Positions 1-9,065 of a stretch of 64,000 bases of DNA are shown one piece after another; the first letter of the stretch is position 1, and every line of letters begins with the position of its first letter. The notes beneath the pieces are model-generated. The model saw only the letters and a program-made list of their open reading frames with translations. It had not been told where the DNA came from and ran no database searches. Made by a program: the position numbers and the translations under genes. This stretch comes from Mariluticola halotolerans. GTDB lineage: Bacteria; Pseudomonadota; Alphaproteobacteria; Rhizobiales; Devosiaceae. The stretch spans positions 2,896,001 to 2,960,000 of the forward strand of contig NZ_CP090960.1 of NCBI RefSeq assembly GCF_021611515.1, in the 5' to 3' direction.

Positions 1-813
1 ATGGGGGCCGGTGTTGCCGGTCTGCAGGCGATCGCCACAGCCAAACGGCTGGGTGCTGTTGTCTCGGCGACCGATGTGCGCCCGGCCTCCAAAGAACAGG
101 TTGAATCGCTTGGCGGCAAGTTTGTTGCGGTTGAGGATGAAGAGTTCAAGCAGGCGGAAACCGCCGGCGGCTATGCCAAGGAAATGAGCAAGGCATATCA
201 GGCCAAACAGGCCGAGCTCGTGGCCAGTCATATCGCCAAGCAGGATATCGTCATCACCACGGCGCTGATCCCGGGCCGTCCGGCACCGCGCCTCATCACC
301 AAACAAATGGTTGAATCGATGGCACCGGGCTCGATCATTGTCGATCTCGCGGCAGAGCGGGGCGGCAATTGTGAGATGACGCAGCCGGACAAGATCGTCA
401 CCCACAAGGATGTGACGATTATCGGCTTTACCAATATGGCGGGGCGTATCGCGACCTCGGCTTCCAATCTTTATGCGCGCAATCTGGTCGCCTTCCTTGA
501 GACCCTTGTGGACAAGGAAAAAAAGGCGCTCAAGATTGACTGGGAAGACGAGCTGGTCAAAGCGACCGTTCTGACCCGTGATGGCGCTGTTGTGCATCCG
601 GGCCTTCTGGCGGCCAAGCCGGCACCGGCTGCAGCAAAGAAGCCTGCGGCTAAAAAGGCGGCCCCGGCTGCCAAGCCTGCAGCGAAGAAAGCGGCGGCAA
701 AGCCTGCAGCAAAACCCGCTGCAGCCAAAAAGCCAGCGGCGAAAAAGGCTGCTCCGGCAAAGACCGCCCCTGCAGCGAAAACCGCCCCCGCGGCCAAGAC
801 CGGAGACAAGTAA
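1..813 (+). CDS. pntA: NAD(P) transhydrogenase subunit alpha part 1, 5'-truncated by the window edge
   Basis: Domain I of the membrane transhydrogenase, which binds NAD(H) on the cytoplasmic side and passes hydride to NADP+ while protons cross the membrane. The visible reading begins inside the nucleotide-binding fold at the glycine motif GAGVAGLQA, so the true N-terminus lies upstream; the ATG at base 1 is an internal methionine. Conserved stretches such as PGRPAPRLI and the VVHPGLL end are present. After that end, about residue 203 of the visible part, there is an unusual tail of some 65 residues made almost wholly of Ala, Lys and Pro. The stop codon directly abuts the start of the next subunit, so the three pnt genes form one operon. 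Split alpha subunits are usual in alphaproteobacteria. Confidence 0.93.
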   Translation: MGAGVAGLQAIATAKRLGAVVSATDVRPASKEQVESLGGKFVAVEDEEFKQAETAGGYAKEMSKAYQAKQAELVASHIAKQDIVITTALIPGRPAPRLITKQMVESMAPGSIIVDLAAERGGNCEMTQPDKIVTHKDVTIIGFTNMAGRIATSASNLYARNLVAFLETLVDKEKKALKIDWEDELVKATVLTRDGAVVHPGLLAAKPAPAAAKKPAAKKAAPAAKPAAKKAAAKPAAKPAAAKKPAAKKAAPAKTAPAAKTAPAAKTGDK

Positions 814-1176
814 ATGGAACAGAGTTCGGAACAGGCAATCGACCTGATGAGCGCGGCCGCCCATGCGGCTTCGGGCGGGGCAATCGACCCGTTTATCTTC
901 CGGCTGGCAATTTTTGTGCTGGCGATCTTTGTGGGCTATTTCGTTGTGTGGTCGGTAACCCCGGCGCTGCACACCCCGCTGATGAGCGTGACCAATGCGA
1001 TCTCCTCGGTGATCGTTGTCGGTGCGCTTTTGGCGGTTGGCGTACACTTGGCGGCAGACGGCAACTGGATTTCCAAATTGTTTGGCTTTCTGGCGCTGAT
1101 CTTTGCCTCGGTAAATATCTTTGGCGGATTCCTCGTCACCCAGCGCATGCTGGCCATGTACAAGAAGAAGGGCTAG
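814..1176 (+). CDS. pntAB: NAD(P) transhydrogenase subunit alpha part 2 (membrane)
   Basis: A 120-residue protein giving the alpha-side membrane helices of the proton-translocating transhydrogenase. Three hydrophobic spans are visible, at about residues 28-50, 58-78 and 85-108. The last part ([20 protein letters not shown]) is typical of the family. Its ATG follows the pntA stop with no gap, and pntB starts 5 bases after its stop, which indicates translational coupling and equal stoichiometry. The length fits the split alpha-2 subunits of alphaproteobacteria rather than the fused enterobacterial PntA. Confidence 0.93.
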   Translation: MEQSSEQAIDLMSAAAHAASGGAIDPFIFRLAIFVLAIFVGYFVVWSVTPALHTPLMSVTNAISSVIVVGALLAVGVHLAADGNWISKLFGFLALIFASVNIFGGFLVTQRMLAMYKKKG

Positions 1177-1180
1177 CACC

Positions 1181-2587
1181 ATGATTTCTGCAAATATTGC
1201 GGCCGTTCTCTATCTCGTTGCCGGCGTATTGTTCATTATGGCCCTGCGCGGCCTTTCCAGCCCGTCAACCGCCCGTCGCGGCAATACCTATGGCATGGTC
1301 GGCATGACCATTGCGGTGTTGACGACCCTTGCGGTTGCCAACCCCTCGGACATGCTCAGCTGGGCCCTGATCGTTGGCGGTATCGCCATTGGTGGCGGCA
1401 TTGGCGCTGTCATGGCAAAACGTATCGCCATGACCGACATGCCGCAGCTGGTTGCAGCCTTCCACTCGCTGGTGGGTCTTGCGGCTGTGTTTGTGGCGGC
1501 GGCAGCGCTTTATGCGCCTGACGCCTTCGGCATTGCCACCGATGGGCATATTCACGCCCAGGCGCTGGTGGAAATGAGCATTGGTGTTGCCATTGGTGCC
1601 TTTACCTTTACCGGTTCGGTCATCGCCTTTGCCAAGCTCAACGGCAATATGTCGGGTCGTCCGATCATCCTGCCGGCACGCCATGTCATCCATATTGTGA
1701 TGGGTCTGGTACTGCTGGCGCTGGTCTGGCAGTTCACGATCACCGCTGATCCGGTCCTGTTCTGGGCGATTACCGTTCTGGCACTGGTGCTGGGTGGGTT
1801 GATGATCATCCCGATTGGCGGCGCTGACATGCCGGTTGTGGTCTCGATGCTCAATTCCTATTCGGGTTGGGCGGCGGCGGGCATCGGCTTTACGCTGGGC
1901 AATACCGCGCTGATCATCACCGGTGCGCTGGTGGGGTCCTCGGGTGCCATTCTCTCCTACATCATGTGCAAGGCGATGAACCGTTCGTTCATCTCGGTCA
2001 TTCTCGGTGGCTTTGGTGGCGACACATCGTCTGCCGGTGCCGGCGAAGAAGAGACCCGGCCGGTCAAGCAGGGTTCTGCAGATGACGCGGCCTTCATGAT
2101 GAAGAATGCCGGCAAGGTCATCATTGTGCCCGGTTACGGCATGGCGGTGGCGCAGGCCCAGCACGCGCTGCGTGAAATGGCGGATCTGCTCAAGGCCGAA
2201 GGCGTTGAGGTCAAATATGCCATTCATCCGGTGGCAGGCCGCATGCCGGGGCACATGAACGTGCTCTTGGCGGAAGCCAATGTGCCTTATGATGAGGTGT
2301 TCGAGCTTGAGGATATCAATTCCGAGTTCGCCCAGTCGGACGTGGCTTTTGTGATCGGTGCCAATGATGTCACCAATCCCTCGGCCAAGACCGACAAGAC
2401 CTCGCCGATCTATGGCATGCCGGTTCTCAATGTCGAGGATGCAGGCACGGTGCTGTTCATCAAGCGTGGCATGTCAGCCGGTTATGCCGGTGTGCAGAAC
2501 GAATTGTTCTTCCGCGACAACACCATGATGCTGTTCGGCGATGCCAAGAAAATGACCGAAGACATCGTCAAGGCCTTTGCACATTAG
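1181..2587 (+). CDS. pntB: NAD(P) transhydrogenase subunit beta
   Basis: A 468-residue beta subunit. The N-terminal ~265 residues are hydrophobic (domain II, proton channel). The C-terminal ~180 residues form domain III, which binds NADP(H); the motif GYGMAVAQAQ and the segment GANDVTNPSA are characteristic. I chose the ATG at 1181, just after the pntAB stop, because the protein then starts MISANIAAVLYLVAGVLF, as in homologues. An in-frame upstream start at 1121 would overlap pntAB by 56 bases and add a non-homologous leader. A strong terminator follows the stop. The role is NADPH supply driven by the proton gradient. Confidence 0.95.
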   Translation: MISANIAAVLYLVAGVLFIMALRGLSSPSTARRGNTYGMVGMTIAVLTTLAVANPSDMLSWALIVGGIAIGGGIGAVMAKRIAMTDMPQLVAAFHSLVGLAAVFVAAAALYAPDAFGIATDGHIHAQALVEMSIGVAIGAFTFTGSVIAFAKLNGNMSGRPIILPARHVIHIVMGLVLLALVWQFTITADPVLFWAITVLALVLGGLMIIPIGGADMPVVVSMLNSYSGWAAAGIGFTLGNTALIITGALVGSSGAILSYIMCKAMNRSFISVILGGFGGDTSSAGAGEEETRPVKQGSADDAAFMMKNAGKVIIVPGYGMAVAQAQHALREMADLLKAEGVEVKYAIHPVAGRMPGHMNVLLAEANVPYDEVFELEDINSEFAQSDVAFVIGANDVTNPSAKTDKTSPIYGMPVLNVEDAGTVLFIKRGMSAGYAGVQNELFFRDNTMMLFGDAKKMTEDIVKAFAH

Positions 2588-2611
2588 GCGCGCCTGAAAA
2601 GCAATGTTAAG

Positions 2612-2643
2612 AAAAAGGGGAACAGCTTGTTCCCCTTTTTTTG
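2612..2643 (+). terminator. Rho-independent terminator of the pnt operon
   Basis: A hairpin with arms AAGGGGAACA (2615-2624) and TGTTCCCCTT (2628-2637), a three-base loop and a run of T after it, 25 bases downstream of the pntB stop. Confidence 0.9.
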
Positions 2644-2662
2644 TGCGCCATGGTGAGACCGC

Positions 2663-3286
2663 ATGCTGATACCTGCTGAAACACTTCTGGCGTTTTTCAT
2701 TGCCTCGATTGCCATCGAGCTGACGCCGGGGCCGAACATGGTCTATCTGGCGCTTCTTGGGGCACAGAGGGGGCGTGCAGCGGGTTATGCAGCTGTTGCG
2801 GGGGTTGCCCTGGGGCTCTTGGTCATCGGCCTTTTGGCGGCATTTGGCGTTGCCACGCTGATTTCGGAAAACCGTGCCCTTTATGAAGTGCTGCGCTGGG
2901 GCGGGGTGCTTTATCTGGTGTGGCTGGCATGGGACAGCTGGCGCGAAACGCTGCTGCCGCCCGAGCAGGCGACCATGCAGCACAAGCTGCCGGTGTTTTT
3001 CCGTCGCGGGCTGATTACCAATCTGCTGAACCCCAAGGCGGCGCTGTTTTATATTACCGTATTGCCGCTATTCGTTGCCGCCGCTGAACCCTTGATGCCG
3101 CAAACGGTGGTGCTCACCCTGGTCTATGTGTTTGCCGCCACTTTGGTGCATACCTTGATCGTGACGGGTGCCGGCAGTTTTACGCGGCTATTTGCCAATC
3201 AGCGCTGGCGGCGGGGGCTGGGGCTGGTGTTTGCGCTGCTGCTGGTGGGGGTTGCGATCTGGCTGGCATTCAAGACAGCAGCCTGA
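2663..3286 (+). CDS. LysE/RhtB family amino-acid exporter
   Basis: A 207-residue inner-membrane protein with about six hydrophobic spans. The N-terminal ELTPGPNMVYLALLGAQRG is the hallmark of the LysE/RhtB translocator family, which exports amino acids such as homoserine, threonine or lysine by proton exchange. The segment RRGLITNLLNPKAALFY is the second conserved family block. It stands alone between the pnt terminator and the next gene, with no adjacent LysG-type regulator. The substrate cannot be told from the sequence. Confidence 0.88.
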   Translation: MLIPAETLLAFFIASIAIELTPGPNMVYLALLGAQRGRAAGYAAVAGVALGLLVIGLLAAFGVATLISENRALYEVLRWGGVLYLVWLAWDSWRETLLPPEQATMQHKLPVFFRRGLITNLLNPKAALFYITVLPLFVAAAEPLMPQTVVLTLVYVFAATLVHTLIVTGAGSFTRLFANQRWRRGLGLVFALLLVGVAIWLAFKTAA

Positions 3287-3365
3287 TCCGGCACAGGGCC
3301 AGCTTTTGGGTTTACATGCGCCGCCAAATGTGGCGGTCTGCCCCGGACTTTGGGAGGACGCGGAT

Positions 3366-4964
3366 ATGGCCAGAGCAGCATCGGGTAGCACCGGGCAGAT
3401 AGACGAACACAAGCCGATCAAGCGACAGGCAATTGTGGTGGTACACGGGCAGGGCGAACAGCGCCCGATGGGCACGATCCGCGACTTTGTCAAAGTGCTC
3501 TGGCAGTTCAACCCCGAGGTGCGCCCTGAGAGCGAAGCCCCGCATGCGCCCGAGCAGGACGATCCGGGCCGCGACATCTGGATTGTGCCGGATGACAAGG
3601 GCGGGCTGTTTGAATTGCAGCGCATCACCACGCCGCTGCACAAGGACCGCAAAACCGATTTCTTTGAACTCTATTATGCCGACCTGCTCAATGACACGCC
3701 CCTGCGCAATCTCTGGCGCTGGATGCGGCGGCTGTTGTGGATTGATCCCACAGATGTGCCGGGCGATTTGCGCGGACCCTGGACGGTGTTCTGGGTATTC
3801 AGCCTGATTGCTGTGGCGCTGTTCTGGGTGGCTGCTCTGTCCCTCGAACAGTTTGTGCATACGGACTGGCTGGCGGTCGCCTTTGAACCCAGGGCCCATA
3901 TCGCCCTCGGCGTCAGTGCGGTTGCGCTGATTGTATTGCTCTTGCCAAAATTCTTTCACAGTTTCGGCTTTTTAGGGCGGGTGCCGCTCTGGGCAATTGT
4001 CGGCGTGTTCGCCGGTTCGGCTTTATGGACCTATGCCGGCTATCCGGCGGCCTGGGCCATGGTTTTATTGCTGATTGAATTCTATCTGGCCCGGCGGTTT
4101 CTTTTGCCCTATTTCGGCGATGCGGCGAGCTATCTGAGTGCACAGACCGAGACGGTGCAAAGTCGGCAAAGCGTGCGTAATCGCGGGCTGCGCCTGTTGC
4201 GGGCGCTGCATGATGACCCCGCTTATGACCGTATCGTTGTTGTGGCCCATTCGCTGGGTACGGTGCTGGCCTATGATATCCTGCATATTCTGTGGCGGCA
4301 GGTCGGCCCCACCAAGGATAATCCGCCCGATAATGCGGAGGCACTCAAGGCCGTTGATGCGTTTGTTGCCTCGCGTGAGGGCAAAGGCTGGACGCCGGAA
4401 GACGTGGCCGCCTATCAGGCGCTGCAGTGGACTGCATTCAATCATTTGCGGCAGCAAAAGCCGGTTGCGCCCAAGGCGGGCAAGGTGGCCCGTTTGTCCG
4501 GCTGGAAGGTCAGTGATTTTGTGGCCCTTGGTTCACCCCTTGCCAGCGCCCAGTTCCTGATTGCCGAGGGGCGGGAAGATCTGGACCGGATGAAACAGCA
4601 GCGGGTGCTGCCTACCGCGCCGCCTGAATCCTATAATTCAGATTTTCGCAGCGTTTATAAATACAAAGGACATGAAGTTGCGCACCATGCCGCCGTGTTC
4701 AGCACGGTGCGCTGGACCAATATCTATGATCCGTTCAGTCCATACTTCTTTTTGTTCGGCGACCCGATCAGCGGGCCGGTTTCGGGCAAGGACAGATTTG
4801 GCGACGCCATTCGTGACGAGAAGGTCGAGATCCATCACTCGGGCATTGCGCCGCGCTTCTTTACACATAGTTATTACTGGACCGAGACCAGTCCGGACTG
4901 GACACAGCCAGCCGATCACATCAAAACGCTGCGCAAAGCGGTCGGGATTGATCGCTTGCCATAA
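3366..4964 (+). CDS. Membrane-embedded alpha/beta-hydrolase-like protein, function unknown
   Basis: A 532-residue protein. The ATG at 3366 is preceded by a GGGAGG ribosome site and avoids overlap with the LysE gene. The N-terminus has an oxyanion-type segment (AIVVVHGQGEQ, residues ~23-33). Residues ~138-245 hold about four hydrophobic spans. The nucleophile elbow VAHSLGT follows at ~294, with Ser ~297. Thus a serine hydrolase or lipase fold appears to be split by a membrane insert. The C-terminus has conserved-looking blocks around FVALGSPL and WTNIYDPFSPY. Esterase activity is inferred from the GXSXG-like elbow (AHSLG); no substrate is evident and the neighbours give no clue. It may be a conserved hypothetical family of Hyphomicrobiales. 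Confidence 0.7.
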   Translation: MARAASGSTGQIDEHKPIKRQAIVVVHGQGEQRPMGTIRDFVKVLWQFNPEVRPESEAPHAPEQDDPGRDIWIVPDDKGGLFELQRITTPLHKDRKTDFFELYYADLLNDTPLRNLWRWMRRLLWIDPTDVPGDLRGPWTVFWVFSLIAVALFWVAALSLEQFVHTDWLAVAFEPRAHIALGVSAVALIVLLLPKFFHSFGFLGRVPLWAIVGVFAGSALWTYAGYPAAWAMVLLLIEFYLARRFLLPYFGDAASYLSAQTETVQSRQSVRNRGLRLLRALHDDPAYDRIVVVAHSLGTVLAYDILHILWRQVGPTKDNPPDNAEALKAVDAFVASREGKGWTPEDVAAYQALQWTAFNHLRQQKPVAPKAGKVARLSGWKVSDFVALGSPLASAQFLIAEGREDLDRMKQQRVLPTAPPESYNSDFRSVYKYKGHEVAHHAAVFSTVRWTNIYDPFSPYFFLFGDPISGPVSGKDRFGDAIRDEKVEIHHSGIAPRFFTHSYYWTETSPDWTQPADHIKTLRKAVGIDRLP

Positions 4965-5014
4965 CGCTGCGCGCGCCCCACATAGCGTTCAGGGACGCGT
5001 GCAAGGAGAACCAG

Positions 5015-5644
5015 ATGCTCAAAATAGACCTGTTTTCTGACCCGGCATGCCCCTGGTGCCTGTTGGGGCTGGCCCGGCTCGACAAGGCGATCGCCGCCTT
5101 GCCTGCCGGCACCGAAATCGAGATTGAACACCATCCCTATCTCCTTGATGCCAATGCGCCTGAAGAAGGGGAAGACGTGGTGGAGATGCTGCGCCTCAAA
5201 TACGGTAACGATCCTTATGAAATGTGGGATCATCTGGAAGAGCAGGCGCGGGCAAGTGGCATTGATCTTGATATGCGCAAGCAGCCCATGCGCTATGCCA
5301 CGCAAGCCGCCCAGGCGCTGATTGCAGCGGCCCGGGCCAAAGGCACCCAGCACAAGCTGGCGCGGGCCATTGGGGATGCCTATTACCTCGATGCGCTGAA
5401 TATTGCCGATGCCGATGTGCTGGTGCCGATCGCAGAAGAGCATGGCTTTGCGGCAGAGGAAGCACGGGCGATTGTGACGGACAGGGCGCGGTTCAAGGCC
5501 ATTGAAGCGGCGGCCGCCCATGCGGCACAACAGGGCATTCGTGGTGTGCCGTTTTTCGTCTTTGACCAGAAGCTGGCACTTTCCGGGGCACAGCCGGAAG
5601 AGGTGTTCACCCGCACGCTTGAACAGGTGCTCGAAGAGAACTAG
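5015..5644 (+). CDS. DsbA-family (FrnE-like) thiol oxidoreductase
   Basis: A 209-residue protein of the thioredoxin-fold DsbA/FrnE group, which also contains 2-hydroxychromene-2-carboxylate isomerases. The redox motif CPWC lies at residues 12-15 near the N-terminus and there is no signal peptide, so it acts in the cytoplasm. The C-terminal block GVPFFVFDQKLALSGAQP is typical, including the cis-proline before the phenylalanines. A good ribosome site (AAGGAGA) precedes the ATG. A role in disulfide handling or stress is inferred from the family. It converges on rpsU with a shared bidirectional terminator. Confidence 0.85.
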   Translation: MLKIDLFSDPACPWCLLGLARLDKAIAALPAGTEIEIEHHPYLLDANAPEEGEDVVEMLRLKYGNDPYEMWDHLEEQARASGIDLDMRKQPMRYATQAAQALIAAARAKGTQHKLARAIGDAYYLDALNIADADVLVPIAEEHGFAAEEARAIVTDRARFKAIEAAAAHAAQQGIRGVPFFVFDQKLALSGAQPEEVFTRTLEQVLEEN

Positions 5645-5670
5645 TGCCGCCCGCAAATGCCGGACAATGA

Positions 5671-5702
5671 AAAACGCCGCCCCCGAAAGGGAGCGGCGTT
5701 TT
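5671..5702. terminator. Bidirectional terminator between the frnE-like gene and rpsU
   Basis: Arms AAAACGCCGC (5671-5680) and GCGGCGTTTT (5693-5702) form a stem with A and T tracts on both sides, so it can end transcripts from both convergent genes. Confidence 0.85.
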
Positions 5703-5723
5703 CAATGCAAACTGCAATCAAGC

Positions 5724-5957
5724 CTAGTGGCGGCCAGCTGCGGAAGGAGCGGCAAGACCGCCTTCGCGCTGCGCGCGCTTGCGGGCCAGCTTGCGGGCGC
5801 GACGAACGGCCTCGGCTTTCTGGCGTGCCCGCTTCTCGGAGGGCTTCTCGTAATAGTTACGCAGCTTCATCTCGCGGAAGACACCTTCGCGCTGAAGCTT
5901 CTTTTTCAGCGCCCGAAGCGCCTGATCGACATTGTTATCGCGTACAACTACTTGCAA
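5724..5957 (-). CDS. rpsU: 30S ribosomal protein S21
   Basis: A 77-residue basic protein starting [20 protein letters not shown], the S21 signature, followed by [20 protein letters not shown] and an Arg/Lys-rich tail. S21 binds the small subunit near the anti-Shine-Dalgarno region and helps initiation. The start codon is TTG: the codon at 5957-5955 reads TTG on the minus strand, and the only nearby upstream ATG is out of frame. The C-terminal extension [12 protein letters not shown] is short and low in complexity. Confidence 0.93.
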   Translation of the reverse strand: MQVVVRDNNVDQALRALKKKLQREGVFREMKLRNYYEKPSEKRARQKAEAVRRARKLARKRAQREGGLAAPSAAGRH

Positions 5958-6109
5958 AGGTCATCCGCCCTTTCAAAGCTCATCAAAAATCTGTTGGATC
6001 AAAACACCAGGATCACAGACCCCGGCGCCAACCAGCTGTGCCGGTTACCGTGGGCCGCGTGAATAGCAGAAGGTTTTGGTATTGTCCACAACCATGGGGC
6101 GAGTCCGGG

Positions 6110-7207
6110 CTATTTAGTGCCAATGGCCGTATTTACCCGGTTTATATGGCCCATTTTACGCCCCGGACGGGCTTCCGCCTTGCCATAAATGTGCGGTTGG
6201 GTGCCGGGAACCAGCATTTCGCCAATGGCGTGAATCTCGTCGCCGATCAGGTTTTCCATCACCACATCCGCCAAACGGGTGGTATCGCCGAGAGGCCAGT
6301 TGCAAATGGCGCGGATATGCTGCTCGAACTGGTCTGTCAGGCACACAGCCTGCGTCCAGTGGCCGGAATTATGGACGCGGGGTGCGATTTCGTTGACCAG
6401 AAGGGTCGGGCCATCGTCTCCGGGTACCACGAAGAACTCAACACCGAGAATGCCGACATAATCGAGTGCGTCAGCGATTCTCGCGGCCATATCGCCTGCC
6501 GCTTTCGCCGTTTCGGCACTGATGTTGGCGGGAACCGTGCTGGTTTTGAGAATGTGGTTTTCGTGAATGTTCTCGGCCGGGTCAAAAGCGCGGGTCTCGC
6601 TGCGGGCATTGCGCGCGACAATAACCGATATTTCCCGCTCAAAGGGTACAAAGGCTTCCAGCACTAGTTGCTGGCCTTCAAGATCGGCAAAAGCTGTTGC
6701 CGCATCGGCTTTGGCGCGGATCATGCGCTGTCCCTTGCCGTCATAGCCAAGCCGTGTGGTTTTCAGAACGGCGCGTTCGCCGATTTCGCCGAGCGCTTCA
6801 ACCAGCGCGTCCAATGTGTCGACCGCGCGGTACGGGGCGACGGGGATGGCGTTGTCGGTGAGAAAGCGTTTTTCAACCAGCCGGTCCTGCGAGACGGCGA
6901 GTGCCCGGGTGCCGGGGGCAAGCGGCTTTAACCCCTCGAGAAAGGCGGCTGTTTCAACGGGCACATTCTCGAATTCATAGGTGATGACGTCCACGGCATC
7001 GGCAAAGGCTTTCAGCGCTGCCCTGTCGTCATAGGCCGCGACGGTTTTCAGCGGCGTGACATCGAATGCCGGGCTTTGCGGGTCCGGGCAGAAAATATGG
7101 GTTTTCATGCCGAGCTGGGCGGCGGCTGTGGCCAGCATGCGCCCCAATTGCCCGCCACCGAGAATGCCGATGGTGGAGCCGGAGGGCAGGAGTTGGGTAT
7201 TAGTCAT
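6110..7207 (-). CDS. purK: N5-carboxyaminoimidazole ribonucleotide synthase
   Basis: A 365-residue ATP-grasp enzyme of purine synthesis that makes N5-CAIR from AIR, bicarbonate and ATP. The N-terminus [20 protein letters not shown] is the PurK nucleotide-fold signature. [14 protein letters not shown] is the ATP-grasp loop, and [13 protein letters not shown] is the conserved C-terminal block. It overlaps the end of purE by 8 bases, so the two are translationally coupled and feed consecutive steps. Confidence 0.95.
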   Translation of the reverse strand: MTNTQLLPSGSTIGILGGGQLGRMLATAAAQLGMKTHIFCPDPQSPAFDVTPLKTVAAYDDRAALKAFADAVDVITYEFENVPVETAAFLEGLKPLAPGTRALAVSQDRLVEKRFLTDNAIPVAPYRAVDTLDALVEALGEIGERAVLKTTRLGYDGKGQRMIRAKADAATAFADLEGQQLVLEAFVPFEREISVIVARNARSETRAFDPAENIHENHILKTSTVPANISAETAKAAGDMAARIADALDYVGILGVEFFVVPGDDGPTLLVNEIAPRVHNSGHWTQAVCLTDQFEQHIRAICNWPLGDTTRLADVVMENLIGDEIHAIGEMLVPGTQPHIYGKAEARPGRKMGHINRVNTAIGTK

Positions 7208-7694
7208 TGTCTACCGGAAATTCAGGGATGCTGGCGGTCTGGGCGCGGCGGAATTCTGCGAGATTTTCAACGATTTCGTCGTTTGACAGGCTGAGCACCG
7301 AGGCGGCCAGCAAAGCGGCGTTGATGGCACCGGCCTCACCAATGGCGAGTGTGCCCACGGGAATGCCGCCGGGCATTTGCACGATCGAGAGCAGACTGTC
7401 CTGACCGCTCAATGCCTTGGAGCGCACAGGCACACCAAAAACGGGCAGGGTGGTCATGGCGGCAATCATGCCGGGCAAATGGGCTGCGCCGCCTGCGCCA
7501 GCAATGATGACCTTGAAGCCGTCGTCGCGGGCTGAATGGGCAAAATCCCACATGCGCTGCGGGGTGCGATGGGCGGAGATGATCCGCGCCTCATAGTCGA
7601 TCTTGAGGGTATCAAGTGTCTCGGCAGCCATGCGCATGGTCGGCCAGTCAGACTGGCTGCCCATGACAATCGCTACAGGTGGTGAGGTGAACAC
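7200..7694 (-). CDS. purE: N5-carboxyaminoimidazole ribonucleotide mutase
   Basis: Converts N5-CAIR to CAIR. The signature [14 protein letters not shown] stands at the N-terminus and [11 protein letters not shown] follows, with the catalytic His in the SAHRTP block and the [11 protein letters not shown] loop. I prefer the GTG at 7694, which has a GGGGG stretch about six bases upstream and gives 164 residues, the usual length. A TTG at 7718 would add eight residues and is also possible. It is transcribed ahead of purK. Confidence 0.93.
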   Translation of the reverse strand: MFTSPPVAIVMGSQSDWPTMRMAAETLDTLKIDYEARIISAHRTPQRMWDFAHSARDDGFKVIIAGAGGAAHLPGMIAAMTTLPVFGVPVRSKALSGQDSLLSIVQMPGGIPVGTLAIGEAGAINAALLAASVLSLSNDEIVENLAEFRRAQTASIPEFPVDND

Positions 7695-7768
7695 GGCGCG
7701 CCCCCGAATGCTGTGCAAAAAGAGCGTTTAGGGGAAAAACGGATTTTGTTCAAGTAAGGGCGGCGCGT

Positions 7769-8485
7769 TTACTCTGCGGCAGTGGCGTGCAGGCATTGGG
7801 ATCCGGTGGATAATGCGCGCAGAAAGTCGTCATTGCATGCATCAAGGCTGCCATCGGGCAGGCCAAGAATGCGGTCAATGGTGATCGCGGTGAAGCGCAT
7901 TCTTTCTGCCAGTTCTGCTATGGCCGCCTCGCGTTCAGCTTCGCCCGTGGCGGTAAAAATCGCCGCAACCGCCTCCCGGTTGCTGGCGCCGAGCAGCAGA
8001 ATGGTGTCTGCGGCCCATTCTGGGCTGGGGGTGTTAAACGTCTGTTCGGCCACACCCTCGGTAATGATCCGGGTCAGGACGGGTTTGACGACCTCGATCA
8101 TGGTTGTGTGGATGCGGTGAAAAAGCGGTACGTTGTCGACACGGAACAGGGTCTCGAATGTGCGCATGATCCGCAGGCTTTCATTCTCCTTGCGCTTGCG
8201 CGCCAGCTCCAGAAAGCGTTTCAGGCGGGCAAAGGAATCAAGGGTCGGGTCCTCAAGCACGCTTTGGGCATCTGCCGCTGTTTGCAGAACGTGCTGCCGG
8301 GCGATGGCCGCGAGCAGGTCCTCCTTGGCGGTGAAGTGGTGGTAAAACGCGCCTTTCGAAATTCCCACAGCCGCGATCACATCATTGACGGTCGTTGCCT
8401 CATACCCTTGCGTGATGAACAGGTTCATCGCTGCCTCGATGATTTCGGCCTTGCGTTCTTCGGCAGGTTTAACGATGCGGGGCAT
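7769..8485 (-). CDS. TetR family transcriptional regulator
   Basis: A 238-residue regulator. The N-terminal helix-turn-helix is clear at residues ~30-65 (TTVNDVIAAVGISKGAFYHHF), followed by a helical ligand-binding region with no identifiable ligand. A 17-bp palindrome, probably its operator, lies 49 bases upstream of the start and suggests autorepression. No efflux pump or enzyme is adjacent and co-oriented, so other targets must lie elsewhere. The Cys-containing tail (LDACNDDFLRAL) is not a recognised motif. Confidence 0.88.
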   Translation of the reverse strand: MPRIVKPAEERKAEIIEAAMNLFITQGYEATTVNDVIAAVGISKGAFYHHFTAKEDLLAAIARQHVLQTAADAQSVLEDPTLDSFARLKRFLELARKRKENESLRIMRTFETLFRVDNVPLFHRIHTTMIEVVKPVLTRIITEGVAEQTFNTPSPEWAADTILLLGASNREAVAAIFTATGEAEREAAIAELAERMRFTAITIDRILGLPDGSLDACNDDFLRALSTGSQCLHATAAE

Positions 8486-8533
8486 GAGCGGCCTGATGTT
8501 TATTCGTTGCGATGAATATCCGCGCCAGCTAAT

Positions 8534-8550
8534 AGACCGGCGGTCGGTCT
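8534..8550. promoter_or_regulatory. Palindromic operator upstream of the tetR-like gene
   Basis: Inverted repeat AGACCG-N5-CGGTCT in the promoter region of the TetR-type gene. Its size and symmetry fit TetR-family operators, and the core resembles those seen before many AcrR/TetR regulators. The assignment to this regulator is inferred from position. Confidence 0.65.
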
Positions 8551-8675
8551 GTTAAAAAATTCCTAACGCGTGTTGCCGGTTCTGGCAACCGGGAAAAACC
8601 GGAAACATTTGGTCGCGCACACCAGGGGCCTGGGCAATCGGACCGGCAACGAATCGGTTATGGTGCGTAGTGCAC

Positions 8676-8891
8676 CTAGGCGATTATGTCGGGGAGCAGG
8701 ATATCTTCGAGCTGGGTGATGCGGTCCTTGATCATCAGCTTTTTCTTTTTCAGGCGCTGCAGCATCATGGTGTCGGCGGTGCCTGTGCTGATCAGCGCAT
8801 GAATTGCGGCGTCGAGGTCGGAGTGCTCCTGCCGCTTGGCAACCAGTTCAAGCTCCAGATTCGCGCGCTCTTCGCGGGTCATTTCCAGCAT
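8676..8891 (-). CDS. DUF465/YdcH-family small coiled-coil protein
   Basis: A 71-residue charged protein. The pattern of a helix, then ALISTGTADTMMLQRLKKKKLMIKDRI, matches the DUF465 (YdcH) family, whose lysine-rich central turn is typical. The function is unknown; the proteins are predicted short antiparallel helical hairpins. A second, different member lies divergently at 9066. Confidence 0.8.
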   Translation of the reverse strand: MLEMTREERANLELELVAKRQEHSDLDAAIHALISTGTADTMMLQRLKKKKLMIKDRITQLEDILLPDIIA

Positions 8892-9065
8892 GGATCATTC
8901 CTGGTACAGCCATGGTCACGCCAGCCGACGATAGACGACCGAACGCGCTATTGGGTAGCCGATCACTTCACAATTTGCACGGGATTTTCCGTTCGTGTCT
9001 TCATGGCTCGACAAGACATGAATTTTTTGTGACGATGCGGTGTCCATCTCTTGAGAGGAGTTGTC

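Noticed and set aside
1265-2254. Long minus-strand frame opposite pntB
   Set aside because: Shadow of the conserved pntB codons; rich in His/Arg/Gly, no known features.
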